A stretch of DNA of 64,000 bases. It comes from Malania oleifera. Lineage: Eukaryota; Streptophyta; Magnoliopsida; Santalales; Ximeniaceae. Both the position numbers and the translations under genes were made by a program. The stretch's first letter is position 1. Each line of letters opens with the position of its first letter. The notes under the pieces were generated by a model. The model did not search any database, was not told the origin of the DNA, and saw only the letters and a list, made by a program, of their open reading frames with translations. The stretch lies in contig NC_080422.1 in the NCBI RefSeq assembly GCF_029873635.1, positions 16,522,049-16,586,048 on the forward strand, in the 5' to 3' direction. Positions 11,300 to 24,300 of this stretch are shown here, one piece after another.

Positions 11300-11999
11300 T
11301 TTGGTGTTTTCTTTTATTAAAAAAATTCTTTTTCCTCAATAATCAAGCATGAAAAATGGAAAATCTTTGTATTTTTCTTTTTTTTTTTCAGCAATATTTT
11401 TCTAAGTTTTAAATGGATCGTAGAAAACTTTATCTACGATCCTAACAATCCCTACGTCACAATATGTGTGTGTTAGACATATATAGTGATCAATTCATTA
11501 TCAAGTTTGTCATGGCTACGAGGTAAGGTGCTATACAAGTAGAAGAGGGCACAAAATGAAAGAGAGCATCGGTTCAACCGCACCCCAAATGCACCATTAT
11601 TTTTAAAATGTGAGGTAGGTTGGTTTGGTCGGCTCATTAGGTCTGATTAGATTAGATTGAATCATTTAGGGTTTTATCAAATTGACTTCAATTTATTTCA
11701 TTATTGATTTAAAATCTTTATCTTGTGCAATCAGACCCCAACAAACCAATTCACTATTTGAAATGATATAACATTTGTTTTAAATATTAAACTTCTTTTG
11801 AAAATTTTAAAATATAAAGAAAATTTATTATTAATTTTTATTTTTGACTATCAAGAAAAGTGAGAAGAAAAAACATAACAAGTTCATGAACAAAAAGAAT
11901 TAATTATACACATCATTAATATTTAATGACAAAAAATGCAACAGGAGACAAATTTCTATCTTTTTTTTTACCTCCAAATAAAAGCCCCTATCCAATGGA
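11300..11999. other. AT-rich region upstream of NAA15
   Basis: No gene was recognised. The phrase 'tcactaatttggtg' at about 11,297 also occurs at about 10,707, suggesting that the surrounding repeat is duplicated on both sides of the inverted repeat. A good splice-donor match, GAG|GTAAGG, lies at about 11,520-11,528; see the finding on a possible 5' leader intron. Confidence 0.4.
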
Positions 12000-12054
12000 A
12001 CCTAAAAAAAAAAAAAAACAAATTAGAAACCTAAGAAGTTAAGCAGGTGCGGGG

Positions 12055-12060
12055 CACGTG
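12055..12060. promoter_or_regulatory. G-box CACGTG in the NAA15 promoter
   Basis: CACGTG lies within GCACGTGC (12,054-12,061), 238 bases before the NAA15 start codon. A weak TATA-like CTATATTTT follows at 12,065-12,073. The G-box is a known bZIP/bHLH/PIF binding site in plants; whether it is used here cannot be told from sequence. Confidence 0.45.
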
Positions 12061-12074
12061 CTCCCTATATTTTC

Positions 12075-12297
12075 CATCTCCCCAAACACGCATAATTTCT
12101 CAATAAGTCGTCTACTAGTTTCTCTAGCGTACTTCGCTTCGTTTGTCCCCATAGGGTTGCAGCAGATAAACGCCACTCTCCTTCTCTCTCCTTCTCTCTC
12201 GCGGCAGCCCTCGACCCCAACACAGCAATCAGCATCCCCCCATCCCCCCATCCCCCTCCTCGTTCTCCCGCGTTTCTCTCCTTTTCTCTCTGCAGCA
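12075..12297 (+). promoter_or_regulatory. CT-rich leader of NAA15
   Basis: From about 12,170 the leader is packed with pyrimidine tracts (ctctccttctctctcc), the 'Y-patch' type common at plant transcription starts. There is no ATG between 12,061 and the start codon, so translation should begin at 12,298. The codon context is GCA-ATG-G, with G at -3 and +4, which is favourable. The bases directly before it, cttttctctctgcag|ca, also look like a 3' splice site. Confidence 0.6.
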
Positions 12298-12348
12298 ATG
12301 GGCGCTTCGCTCCCTCCCAAAGAGGCTAATCTCTTCAAGCTAATAGTC
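12298..12348 (+). CDS. NAA15: NAA15 exon 1
   Basis: It encodes residues 1-17, [17 protein letters not shown], and ends in phase 0 at the donor GTC|GTAAGC. The N-terminal sequence matches plant NAA15 almost exactly, which fixes the start codon. The ATG is the first one in the CT-rich leader. Confidence 0.95.
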
Positions 12349-15300
12349 GTAAGCTCCGATGCTCTTTTTTTTTTTTCTGTCAGTGTGTTGTTCACTATTC
12401 GGCACTGCACGATCAAAGTTGAATCTTTTCCTATTTTTCTCACTTTCTATTGCTGTTTAAACCCTAGACTTGATTTTCCGTGATGCTGTTTTGCCTGTGC
12501 AATTTCGTCGTTTGTTGTACTTTCTTATTGGTTCTGTTTAGTTACTGAGAAATTGTGGGGGACGAGTTTAACTGAAAACGAAGATATCTATCAGGCACGC
12601 GCAGATGTATATTCGTTTTGGTGGTCTTGGGAAATTGTTGAATTAACTGGTGTTTGAGATTTTGTAAGAAATTAAGCTAAATGGCAGTATTTTCAGGAAC
12701 TTAGGAGCAGGAGTGCGAGGCTTTGTATCGCCAGCAACTTCTCAATTTCCTCCTCAGCAATCATAGTTGTGAATATTAAAAATTTGGTGGAAGTTATTAG
12801 CGCGTGGTTATTGATTTCATAGTGCATGGATCTGCTTTTGTATTATTCATTGGAACTCGAGCACGTGTGAGCAGAGAAAGCTTAATAAAATTTTGTTGTT
12901 TTGAAGTCAAAATGATCAATTTATGATCAGAACTTGTGAAGTGGTTCTTGCATTCTTTCTTCCATTTAACATTTACCTATTGTTAGTTATTAGCATCCCT
13001 GCCTCCAATGGCATGGAACAAATTTCAGAAATTTTCTGTTGTTTTATCTTGAGGACGAGGCTCAAGTCAATCCTGGAAATGTGTTTTATTATTCAGTGCA
13101 AGTTCAGGATTTTATTAATTGACTGAGGCCAATAAATTGTGTGTTTTGTGGTCGTCAATTTCCATAAATGTACATGGAACTGTTTTACTGTCATTTTATT
13201 TTCTTTTTCCTTTTAATTTTAATGGCGCATGGCTAATTTATTGCTTATTTATTATGCTTGGTTTGTCAATCTAATATTAAAGTCTGTCATAATGAAATGA
13301 TGACTGGTGGATTCTAATCTAAGCTACTGTTATGTTATGCCTAGGTCATTGGCTCAAATAGTTATCACCATATTTTCTTTGTTATTTCCAGTTGTCTATA
13401 TAACAAGAAAATGCTTTTGTAAGTTGGAAGACTTATGGAATGTTTTTTACCATTGCAGAAATCGTATGAAACTAAGCAGTATAAAAAGGGATTGAAGGCT
13501 GCAGATGCTATATTGAAAAAGTTTCCGGATCATGGAGGTATATTTTTTCATTTGACATACACATCACACACGCATTAAAAAAGAGTGTTGGAAAATTTCT
13601 GCTAATGATCATTGATTGGTGTTGAATATTTTCTCGGATCATGTGCTTTCACCATCTTTTCTTTGTTACATTGTTTTGAATATGTATTTTGCTACAATTT
13701 TTTTTATTGGTGTTATGGATAGTCTGGCAAATGTTATATGAGGGAAGATTAATGGAATAGAACAATTGAACTTTAATGTATTTTTGCTCTACTGTAGATT
13801 AACATTTCAAAATGTTATGGACAGAATTACATATATTGTGTACAAAACTCCTTGATATGAGGAGAAAAAGTCTTCCCAGTTCTGGCTAGAAAGAATTATG
13901 ATCTCTATGCTGTTTTAAAGCTGTAGCATATGTACTAGTATTTTCCTTTTATTTGAACTTTTTTTTTGGATTTTCATTTTTTCCTAAATTTGTTTTTTGT
14001 GGTGGTCAATTTGCTCACTTGAAGATCCTCATTATGGATCCCTTTATATAGCGGCATAGTTGTTAGAATTATACAGATCACAATTTGATTCGATTTCATT
14101 CAGCTCCAAAACGAATCAAGCCACATTGTAGAGGAACTGACTGAATCCTGCCTGAATTGATTGATTCAGTTTATACAGAAGTTGGGCCATGTCTCAAAAA
14201 GATACCTTCTTAGTGATTTCATTTTTCCACAAGGGTGTCTCTTTCCATCTTCATGACCCTTTTGTTTTGAAAGACAAAAGAAGACCACAATGCTTGGCCT
14301 TCTCTTCAAGGGTTTTTGACTGGTGGACTAAATGGAGCAGGCCACTGTTATGTCGTTGAGAAGAAAGGGAAGTTCTGCCACTGTACTGATTGTCTGGAAG
14401 GTTTCGAATTTTGGGAGGGTTCTCCACAAAGTTAGTTGATATTAGCCTTTTGAATTTTTTAATTAATTTTAAAGTTTTTTTTTTTAAATTAGTTTTCTTT
14501 TTTCTTTTTTTTGATAGAAAAAGAAGACAAGTTTGTTAAACCTAAGAAATGGTGTACATGATTGGAGACAAGGAGTCCTTCTCAACTGACTAGAAAAGAT
14601 GAATAAAAACCAAAAAACAATGGAAAACACCAAAAAAAGAAAAAAAAACAATAAAAATTCCATCACAAGAGCGCAGCCTTCCAATCTCTAGTAAGGCCAG
14701 ACTGCAGAAGACCCTTGAAGAAACCCAAATAGTGCACCCACAAGGAGGCAAGGAAAATCGCCTTATCCCACAAAAGCCGTGAGCAGGTAGATTGACTTTT
14801 GAAAAGCATAGTGTTTCTTTCAATCCACGTGGTCCATAGGATTGAGAAAACAGCTGCACACCATAGAGATATGATGTTCCTATTCTTTCCAAACCCCCCC
14901 TGAAATTTACCAAAAGCAAGTCTTTCACCTTTCCCAGAGCCACTTACTCTTCCCCTGCTAGAGAGGAAAGAGCATTCCAAAGCTACGATGCCACCTTGCA
15001 ATGCACAAAGAGATGGGCACTTGACTCATTATTTTCACAACATAGGAAGCACATTCAGGACTAAGAGTAATATAGTTCTCCTATGAAGCATATCATGCAT
15101 GTTGATCTTTTCTACAATCACGGTCTAGGCAAAAGCTTGAATCTTCCCTCGCACCCTAGCCCTCCAAAGTAAGTGGTTCCAAGGAAAAGGGATAAGGCTC
15201 TCTATGGGTTTTTTAAAAGATGAGATATAAAATATTTAGAAGTAAATATGCCTGAGCCCTTCCCCACACTTTCTGATCCTCACTAGAAGAATGAATGTGC

Positions 15301-18300
15301 TTGTCCTATAAGGAAATAAGGTTAGTAAGCTCAATGACCCTTTGATTCATCAAGATTCCTGAAAAAATGAAAATCCCAAGACGGAATCCTCTTAGAAGAA
15401 GTGAAAGAACTAATAGGAGCATTACGAAGAGAAGAAAGCTTAAAAAAGATGAGGATCCTTTAGCATCAGTGAAGTCTCCTCCACCCACACTTCTTTGAGT
15501 TATTTCCAGAAACGGACTCTATTGCTCTTACCCACTTTTTAATTCTTAGGGAAAGCACACAACATGATTTTTAAATACCTGATAGTTCAATTAGTAATTC
15601 TTCTTGATTATGTCCTTTTTTTTTTTTTTTTGTATTTTTGGTTTTTCTGACTCTTAAGATTTTAGTATAAATCCATAATTCTTAAAATAATCCAATTTTG
15701 TATGACTTTGGTTTAAATATATGCATGTAATGTGAAATTGATTTTGGAAATTTGTGGCAAATCTTAAAGATTCAATTCCATTTGATTTGATTCTCAAATT
15801 CTTGAAGTTGAATTTTGATTTACAGTTCGAAACTTGATTTAACAGATTTGGTATTGCCTATGGAAGTTTTGTCAAAACATCATAGTGGTGATGCCATTTG
15901 ATTGGCCTTGTGAATCACTTAACATTTTTTAATATATCTTCACTGCCTTTGGTTACTTTGGATACATTGCATTGACATATAATGATGAATACCAGTGTTT
16001 CTAAAGGCATTTATGAGGCGTGGCTGTTGAGGCGTTTTGAGGCTAAAACACACTAAGGCATAGTTCAAAAGGTGGAATACCTGAATTGCATACACTTTAT
16101 GGGTTGGAGTGTACACCTCAATTGAAAAAATTGCGTATTTTACACCTTTAAGAGGATGGTGTATGCTGCATGCATTTTGGGAACAACCATCAACTAGTTT
16201 TAATAATATGGAAAAAAAAAAATGGAAAGGACTGCAAAATAGGGCAGAAATGACCTTTTGTTTGTGCTTCTATCAACGAAGAATCATCTAAGACTCCTCC
16301 CTTTGATGAAGGCTCCTCTCTTTGACGAGTACTCCATCACTTCTACAAAGATCCACTGTCAATCTTCTTCAGCGAGCTCCTCTGACAAGACAACTCTGTT
16401 GCCATATCTCTCCGGCTGTTCTTCTCTCTCTCTCTTTCTCTAATGGGACAATTGGGTTGCCTTTGTGTCTCTTTTTTTTTGAGTATCGCCGGGTGTCCGC
16501 ACGTCTGTTTTACGGCCTGCGCGACTAACCCCACGCCCTGTGGCAGCTGATCCCACAGCTCCACAGAGATGGTAAATTCAAGAGCCAGCTGCAGGAATCG
16601 AACCCGGGAGGGGATGTAACCCTGACCTTGTGAAAGGCACTCCCAGCATCCGCCCTGCCAACTAAGCTACACCCTGGGGGTAACCTTTGTGTCTCTATTG
16701 CTCTCTTGAGTTTCTCTCATTCTCTTGTCTTGAGTTTGTCTCTTTCTCTATCGAGTCTCTTTTTGATTGAAGTAATCCACTGTGGAGAGAAAATTGATAG
16801 AGATAGGTACCGAAACCCAAAGGTTTTTGTTTTTACTGGTGAGGAAGCGATCTTCAAGGAGCGCATGTGGCTCTAGAAGGCCATGTGGCTGTAGCTGCTG
16901 ACTACGAGCAATGAAGACAGCATGTGTTTGATTTTTCTTTTTTCTAAACTGTTATTTTTTAGTTTAAAATTCAGACAACATAGGGGTAATGGGGCCAATG
17001 CTTAGTTTTGGCATGATGTGTGGTGTGAGAACAGTAATCTTAGAGCCGCATTTCCTTCCATCTACAACTTGGCTTGTGATAGAAATGCCCTTATCAATGA
17101 TCATCTTCAAATCACTGATCGGGGAATTTTCTAGGCAATTCCTTTTACAAGGAACGTGGCAGATGGGGAACGTCACACAATCTCTGAATTCTACAAATTT
17201 CTATACAATTTCCGTCACCAAAACATCCCAAACGAGCCAAAATGGGCTTTGAACAAAAATGGCATTTTCTCTGTTAAATCTTTTTATAAGAAACTCTCAC
17301 CATTGGGAACAAATTGCAATAACTCCCCTTGGATTCACATTTGGAGGATAGCAGCCTCTTTAAAGGTTGCCTTTTCTTGCGTGGGAGGCCGTACATGGAA
17401 ATATTTTAACCCTCGACAATCTGCAGGAAAGAGGGCTTACAGGCATGAATCTGTGTTTTCTATGTATGGCTGATGCAAAATCAGTCAACCACATTCTTCT
17501 CCGCTTCCCTTGGATAAGGAACATGTGGAATTTGGTGGCTCTATCTTTGACTGGGCAGTAGTGGGTTACGGCTGATTCAAGTGGAGGGGAGATTTGAGCT
17601 TGGAAAGGGATCAGAGCCACAAAGGAGAAGCGAAAGGCTTTGAGCCTCATCCCTCACGCCATCTTTTCACGCCATCTTTTGGTGGGCTTGGAAAGAAAGA
17701 AATAAGAGAGCCTTCAAAGATTCATTTACTTCGCTTCAGACCTGCAATGGATTACTGCTATCTCCAGCTGGCTTAGTGCGACATTGTTAATGATCATTTT
17801 GTAATCCTCGATGTTTGCGACACTCTACAGGGTGGTTGATGTTTTGTAACACGGGGTTGGCATCCCCTTGATGCCTTAAAAGTAATAATATATTTTCTTT
17901 TTGGCGATCATTAAAAAATTCAGACAAAAAAAAATGAGAACTTATTTTAATAATTTTCATTTTTTTTGTATATATAAATTATATATATTTAAAATAAAAA
18001 ATCAAAGTCTCAGAAGACTTATGCCTCAACACCTCAAGGCTTACACCTTGTCTCATCAGGGGTAAAAAGCCTTGCCTTATGCTTTTGCCTTTTAAAACAC
18101 TGCCTAGCATTATGATCCTTTGTATTTGATTTCTACAATTATTAGAAAATATTTAGACTTTGATAATATTTTCATTTTCAGTCCTTAAAATGTTTGCCAT
18201 ATCTCTTCCTCTGGTTCTCTATTTTTGAATCAATATTTTTATGATCTCCTTTCCTGCGGTGGTTTCCAGAAACATTGGCAATGAAAGGATTGACTTTAAA

Positions 18301-21300
18301 TTGCATGGATCGCAAATCAGAAGCATATGATCTTGTCCGATCAGGACTAAAGGTTGGAAGGTTATTCTGTGTTTGTCATCATTAGGACTTTTTTTTTCTC
18401 CAAAATTATTGTTATGCTTGCGGTGCCTTATTTGGCTTAAATTTTTATCTGAATGCAGAATGACCTTAAAAGTCATGTTTGCTGGCACGTTTACGGTCTT
18501 CTATATCGATCAGATAGAGAATACAGGGAGGCAATCAAATGTTATCGAAATGCCCTGAAGATTGATCCAGACAACATAGAAATTTTACGGGACTTGTCAC
18601 TCTTACAGGTGAATGGGCATTTTACACCAATTTTTCTTTTGTTATGATTAGATTATTTGCTGCCTTTTAGCTGAGGGTTAAATGTACTTGTGACACATCT
18701 GTTTAAATTGTGTACAAAGATATTTATATGGGTAGGTTGTACTAGTCAAATATCTTTTTAGCACATTGATTTGATCCTAAATGCTGAAGCCAAATAAACT
18801 GTATAATTGGTCTTGGTACCATTATGGTCTTCTGGGGGCAAAAAGAAATGGTAAAGTGATATTATCAACTAAATGAGATGCTAAAGAATAAGTATGTTTA
18901 TTTCAAAGGTTTTTGCCACATGCACGGTGACTTGCTATGTTAATTTGTTGTTTCCGATTTTGGCCCTTTTTTTGACTATAGAAATTGCTAGAGTGTTTTC
19001 TGTCAACCTGTCTGAGTTGGTATGGTCAAGATGAAGCCTAATCTTTTATTCAGTGCCATAGAAATGTTTAATTAGTACATCAGACTTACAAGTACATAAT
19101 TTTTAGGTGCATCTTTTTATGAATATATAGTGTTGAAATGCTTTGATGGCATTTTAAGCTTAAGAAAAAAATTCTAGTTGTACACCACAAATTGTTCAAA
19201 GACCTGAATTTCAAAAGATGCTATCGAAACTAAATAAAGCTTTTGTAGATGGAAAACATAAGGATTCCCTCCATTTCACTTGGCTCTATTGCTCTAATGA
19301 ATGATGGAGAATCATGCATAAATACTGCTAAGCATCCTTCATGTCAGCTAATTTGAGTATATCTTATCCATTATTTGGGCTCAATATGGTCTCTTGTCAA
19401 TATTTTATCTGGGTGGCTGCTCAAATCGGAGGAACAACATTATATTAGACTCTGGACTTCATATTAAATGCTTGCTATTTATCGTTTCTTGTGGACCTTT
19501 GCCCCAAATTTATTTGTCTCTTTTGGTATTGTTATATGTTTTTGGTCCCTGCATCCCAAAATTTTTTAGAATGATTTTTTTTATAATAAAAATATTCATT
19601 AAGAAATAATTACGAGAAGAAGAGGATAAGAAATCCTCCATGACAGGGAAAACAAAAATACAGCATTCCTGCTTTCCAATCTATTTGAATATCAGACAGT
19701 GACAAACCCCCCAAAACCTCAAAAAGAATATGCCCAAAAAGAAACAAAAAAGGTGGCTTTCTCCCACCACAAAGGCGAAGAAGTCTTCTGATCTCTGATG
19801 ATCCTTGCATTTTTTTCAAGCCGAGTAGCAAGCACAGCACAATTCAAAAATCTCCCCCCCCCCCCCCCTTTTACTCTTCCCAAGACCCCCAAAAGTTTCA
19901 CCAACAGAAAGTCAATACACATTTTGCTGAGCCACCCATACCTTACCATAAAAGGAAAACAAAGAGTTCCACAAGTGCCTGCTACTAATGAAGAAAAAAA
20001 TGAGCATTGGCCTGATTTGTCTCATGACGCAGCACACAAAAGTCTGAACTAAGAGCTTTATGAGGTCTCCTTTTCTGTAGCTGGTCACTCAAATTATTCC
20101 TATCAGCAACAAGGGTCCAGATGAAAGCCCGAATCTTAAAGGAACTGTTGCTTTCCGAACATATTTGTTCAGACAAAGAGTTGGGATTTGAAGATTAAAT
20201 ACGATGATTAAGAAAAGATTTTGAAGAGAGATACCCTGAAGAATCTCCAACCCCAAACCTAACAACCCCTCCAAAAACTAGGAACAAAAGAATCCAGTGC
20301 GCCCAATTGAAGAGGTTAGCTCATCGACCTCTATTTCATTTGGACTCCTAGAGATATGGAATCTCAAGAAAAAGAGCCTGCACTCCCCCACCCCCTCCCC
20401 TTCCCCTCCCCCTCCCCCCTCGGCGCGCCAACCTCAAGAAAGATATAAAGTTGAAATTCTTACAGCTCCAATGAAGTCTTACCCACCCAAATATCCTCTT
20501 AGAACCAAATTCTATGACTATTGGCCATTCTAAAGTGAGTGAGAGGAAAGAAAAGACAAGCTACCTGGGGAACAAGGTTCTTTGTTCCCAAGGACTTGCT
20601 TGGTAACGTTGCCAATCCCCTTGGTATCCCACCCATTTGATGCATTTGATATTTTCTGTTAATAAACCTGATGCCGTGAGGAGCTAGATTCTAAAGGGAA
20701 CTTCTATAACCATTTTCCAATTAAAGGGAAGTTCTTAGAAATCACACTGCCAGGCCCCAATCATGCTCAAATTTAACTCTCATATATCTTTATAAAGGCC
20801 TAGCTAATTTGGTATGAATTCAAACACATGGGAATATTGGAGAGGCGAGCACTAATGAGAGTGATCCTATCCCCTAATGAAAGATAAGCCCTCTTCCACC
20901 TTCAAATCTCCTCCCGATTCTCTGAATCACTGGATCCCAAAAAGCATTCGATGATGGATTGCCCCCTAAAGGAAGATCAAGGTACAACATAGGGCAAGCT
21001 AAGGAATGACAGCCAGCTATAGATCTAATGTTTTCCAACTCCCTATTGATCAAATTAATGTCCATAAGCCAAGTTTGGACAAATTAATCTTCAATCCTGA
21101 GAGCTTAAAAATTTTCAACAAGATGAGGACCTGAAACTTCTCAATGCTGTTCTCAAGGAAAAAGATAAGTATCGTCCACAAGCTGAAGACAAGACAACTC
21201 CACCCCCTCCCTGCCAACTAAAAGACCCTCAATCACCACTAAATCCTTAGCACGAAGTACCAGCCTACTAAAACCACGCACCACCAAAGTGAATAAAAGA

Positions 21301-24300
21301 GGTGCTAATGGATCCACTTGCCTTAAGGACCTAGAAGTCCTGAACCAATACCTAGGCTGATCTTGAGCAATCACGGACATGTTGGCAGAGCAAAGACATC
21401 CTCTAATCCAGTTACACCACAGAGTTCCAAAATGCGTCTTACATATCACTTTATCACTAAAACTCCAATTAACCATGTCGTAGGCCTTTTTCGAAGTCCA
21501 AGTTGGAAACCACACCCTTCTTGCCCCTCTTACTCACATCCACAACCACCTCATTAGCTACCAAACAGAAGTTTGATATGAAATTTTCTTGTTGACCTGT
21601 GCCACCCCGTAGTCGTTCTGCAATAAACACAAACCCAACAAAAGTCTCTTAAGAAAAATACCTTAATGAATCATGCAAGAATACTTCTAAACATTTTTTA
21701 AGTCAGCTAAACTGAGTAATTCTTATCCATTATTTGGGCTTAAGAAGGTCCTTCGTCAACGTCTTATCTAAGCGGCTGCTCAGATCAGAGGAACCACATT
21801 ACATTTGACAATGGGATTCATATTAAATGCGTGCGATATATCATTTCTTGTAGACCTGTGCCCCCAATTTGTTTGTCTCTTTTAATATATGTTTTCGGTC
21901 TCTGCATGCCAACATTTTAAAGAATGATGCATATTGTGTTGTGTAAGAGACTAACCCAACTGAAGTCTGATAAGAAAATTTTTTGTGGACCTGTGCCGTC
22001 CTCTAGTTTTGCAGTCAAAATAAACCTAAAATTCTGATAAGAAAAATACCCTGATGAATGATATAAAATCATGCACAAATACTTCTAAAGATCGTTTATG
22101 TCAGCTGAAGTATCTGATCCATTATTTGGGCTTAAGACGGTCTGTTCTCAATGTCCTAAGTGGCTGCTCAGATCAGAGGAACTACGCAAGTGACTGCAGT
22201 ATATCATATCTTGTGGACCTGTGTCCCCAATTTATTTGTCTCTTTTAGTAGTATCTGTTTTTGCTCTCTGCCTGCCAAAGTTTTTTGAATGATTTGTATG
22301 GTGTAAGAGGCTAGGAGGGGACTAGCAATATTTAGAGACTTGCTGTTGACCATGGTTTTACAAATAGGACCCAGTCACTTTGCTGGGCCAGAACATGCAT
22401 GAAACTTGCACTGGCATGGGTCAGCTCTGCCTAAATTGGCAGAACCTGGCAAATACTTGGTTGACTCAGTCAATCAAACCACTCAAATATAACATACATG
22501 TTTGTGGTGGGTGAGATTTGAACCTTGCACCAAGTATGTGAGAGACTCATGGATTGGGGGGGGGGGGGGGTTGCATTAGTTGTTGGGTAGAATAGCTAAA
22601 TGAACTATATTTCCATCTTTTCAAGGGTGCAAGAGACTTATTGGCGAGGTGCACTAGTTTTTTGGTGATAGCTAATTGAACTATCTTTGAAGTATTATCT
22701 AACACATTTTTACTTTTTGAATCATATTTGAAGTCATCTAACATGCTTTTACTTTTTTATAGAAAACTGAAACTTCATGTTACACTTCGAAATTTGAATT
22801 TAATGTTAGTTAAAAAAAAAAATTATTATAAACGTTTACAGATATATTATGTGAGATACATATTCAGAAGTAAAAAATTATTGATTAAATTACTGCTATA
22901 ATTACAATATTAATTAAAAGCAGAAAGATGTTTTTTGTGAAAATTATATAGTATATTATATATAGAACTTACAATTTCAGTGCTCATGCTGAGATAACCG
23001 TTGCTTTGACTGGGTTGATCTAGACTGGTTTCAAGACATTGCTGATGATGGTCACCTTCACATAAGAAACATGAAAGGTCTAAAATCCTAATACTTAATT
23101 TTCCTTCAAACTAAATATAAAAACTAGTTACTTCCCAAAATAAATAAGAAAACCCTAAAATGTAGTTTTCACAAATAGAACTCTTGTTCTTTTCTAATAA
23201 AATTTCTGAAAATGAAAAAAAAAAAAAAACATTGAAGATTATTTAAATTTCTTGAACAATGAGTAGGCCTTCTTGGCTTGGCCCTGTCAACTTAATCTTG
23301 CAGCAGCTGCTTTTTTAAGCCACGTGGTCCTTGCAGCAAGCAACAATTCTATTAGATTGGTTATTGGGTGGTCTAGGAGTGGAGTCTAGCACTCTGTCTT
23401 TGTGCTCTAGCTAAGACTGTTGTACTCTGTGTTTTTTATATACAATGTACACCTTTTCCATTACGCCAATTGCAATAGATTGGTACTCATATGATTTATA
23501 TAAGAGGAAGAAAGAAGTGCTAAGGTGCAATCATCTTCGTGAGGCTTTGAAGTCATTAGTCAAAGTAAAAAAGAAATGGTCATGCCTGTGTAGCATAATG
23601 TATTTTTCATGATGATGTTTTGTTTGGGATGGCTAAACTTAACCTTGTATGGTGTTTATGGTTTTTTTTTTTTGGATTTTGTTTTGCTGTTTAATCCTCT
23701 TATGGAAGTTTGATGAGTCCATTAATTTGCATGTTGGTGACTCTTTTAGCTGACTGCACCATTTACCATTTGTCTCACAGGCTCAAATGCGGGACTTATC
23801 AGGGTTTGTTGAGACAAGACAGCAACTCTTGACTTTGAAACCAAATCATCGGATGAACTGGATAGGCTTTGCTGTTGCACATCATTTAAACTCAAAGTAA
23901 AAATTTGATCTTTTGATTTGGAAAGCTCTGTTCATTCACAATTTTTGTCCATCGTGTTTGAATTTTTTTTGTTAGGGTAAGATGGAAACAAAAGTTACTC
24001 CTGTGTTGTATTGAAGCGGTGGTTTGTTTCTTTTTGTGCTTATTTTCTTCTGTTTCATACTTCCATTTCTTTATAGAGATCACATGTAATGTTTGAGAAG
24101 CTCTAATAATTTATTTAAGAACTGATCTCTTACTTTGCATCTGGTTATGATTGGTGCATTGGAAATTTTGATTTACATTGGCCTTGGGAGTTGGGACATA
24201 AGTGTGCAGTTCTATAATCCTTGAGAGGAGTTCATCAGTGTAGGGTATTATTTTTTTGGCACTAAATAATAATTAGCGCTGGTAATTAGTGAAGTGAAAT

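Larger units (their letters stand above)
15993..18102. mobile_element. Non-autonomous TIR element hosting a SINE and an L1 piece
   Basis: The left end CAGTGTTTCTAAAGGCA and the right end (reverse complement CAGTGTTTTAAAAGGCA) form a 17-base terminal inverted repeat with two mismatches. Sub-terminal regions on both sides are rich in 'aggc' phrases (gaggcg, ctcaaggc), as in a known style of plant MULE/hAT-like non-autonomous elements. No transposase frame is visible and no clear target duplication was found. Confidence 0.55.
13538..18269 (+). other. NAA15 intron 2 (4.7 kb, repeat-filled)
   Basis: The intron holds an L1 3' fragment (14,484-15,545), a 2.1-kb TIR-bounded element (15,993-18,102) and, nested in that, a SINE (16,473-16,683) and a second L1 fragment (16,970-17,900). 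The remainder (13,538-14,480 and 15,546-15,990) is T-rich and unremarkable. Confidence 0.85.
18609..23780 (+). other. NAA15 intron 4 (5.2 kb, repeat-filled)
   Basis: Contents in order: unremarkable T-rich DNA to 19,300; the first of three diverged repeat copies (19,309-19,575), interrupted by a reverse L1 (19,576-21,567); two further repeat copies (21,568-22,310); a putative TIR element around 22,340-23,045 that includes a 15-G run; and T-rich DNA to the acceptor tgtctcacag. Confidence 0.85.

Noticed and set aside
12058..12297. An open frame that continues upstream of the NAA15 start codon by 80 codons
   Set aside because: It opens with GTG, not ATG, has no internal ATG before 12,298, and its translation is low-complexity from CT-rich leader. 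The conserved N-terminus starts at 12,298.
12039..12443. A 134-codon reverse-strand frame overlapping exon 1
   Set aside because: It is the GA-rich complement of the CT-rich leader, with no domain; a mirror effect of base composition.
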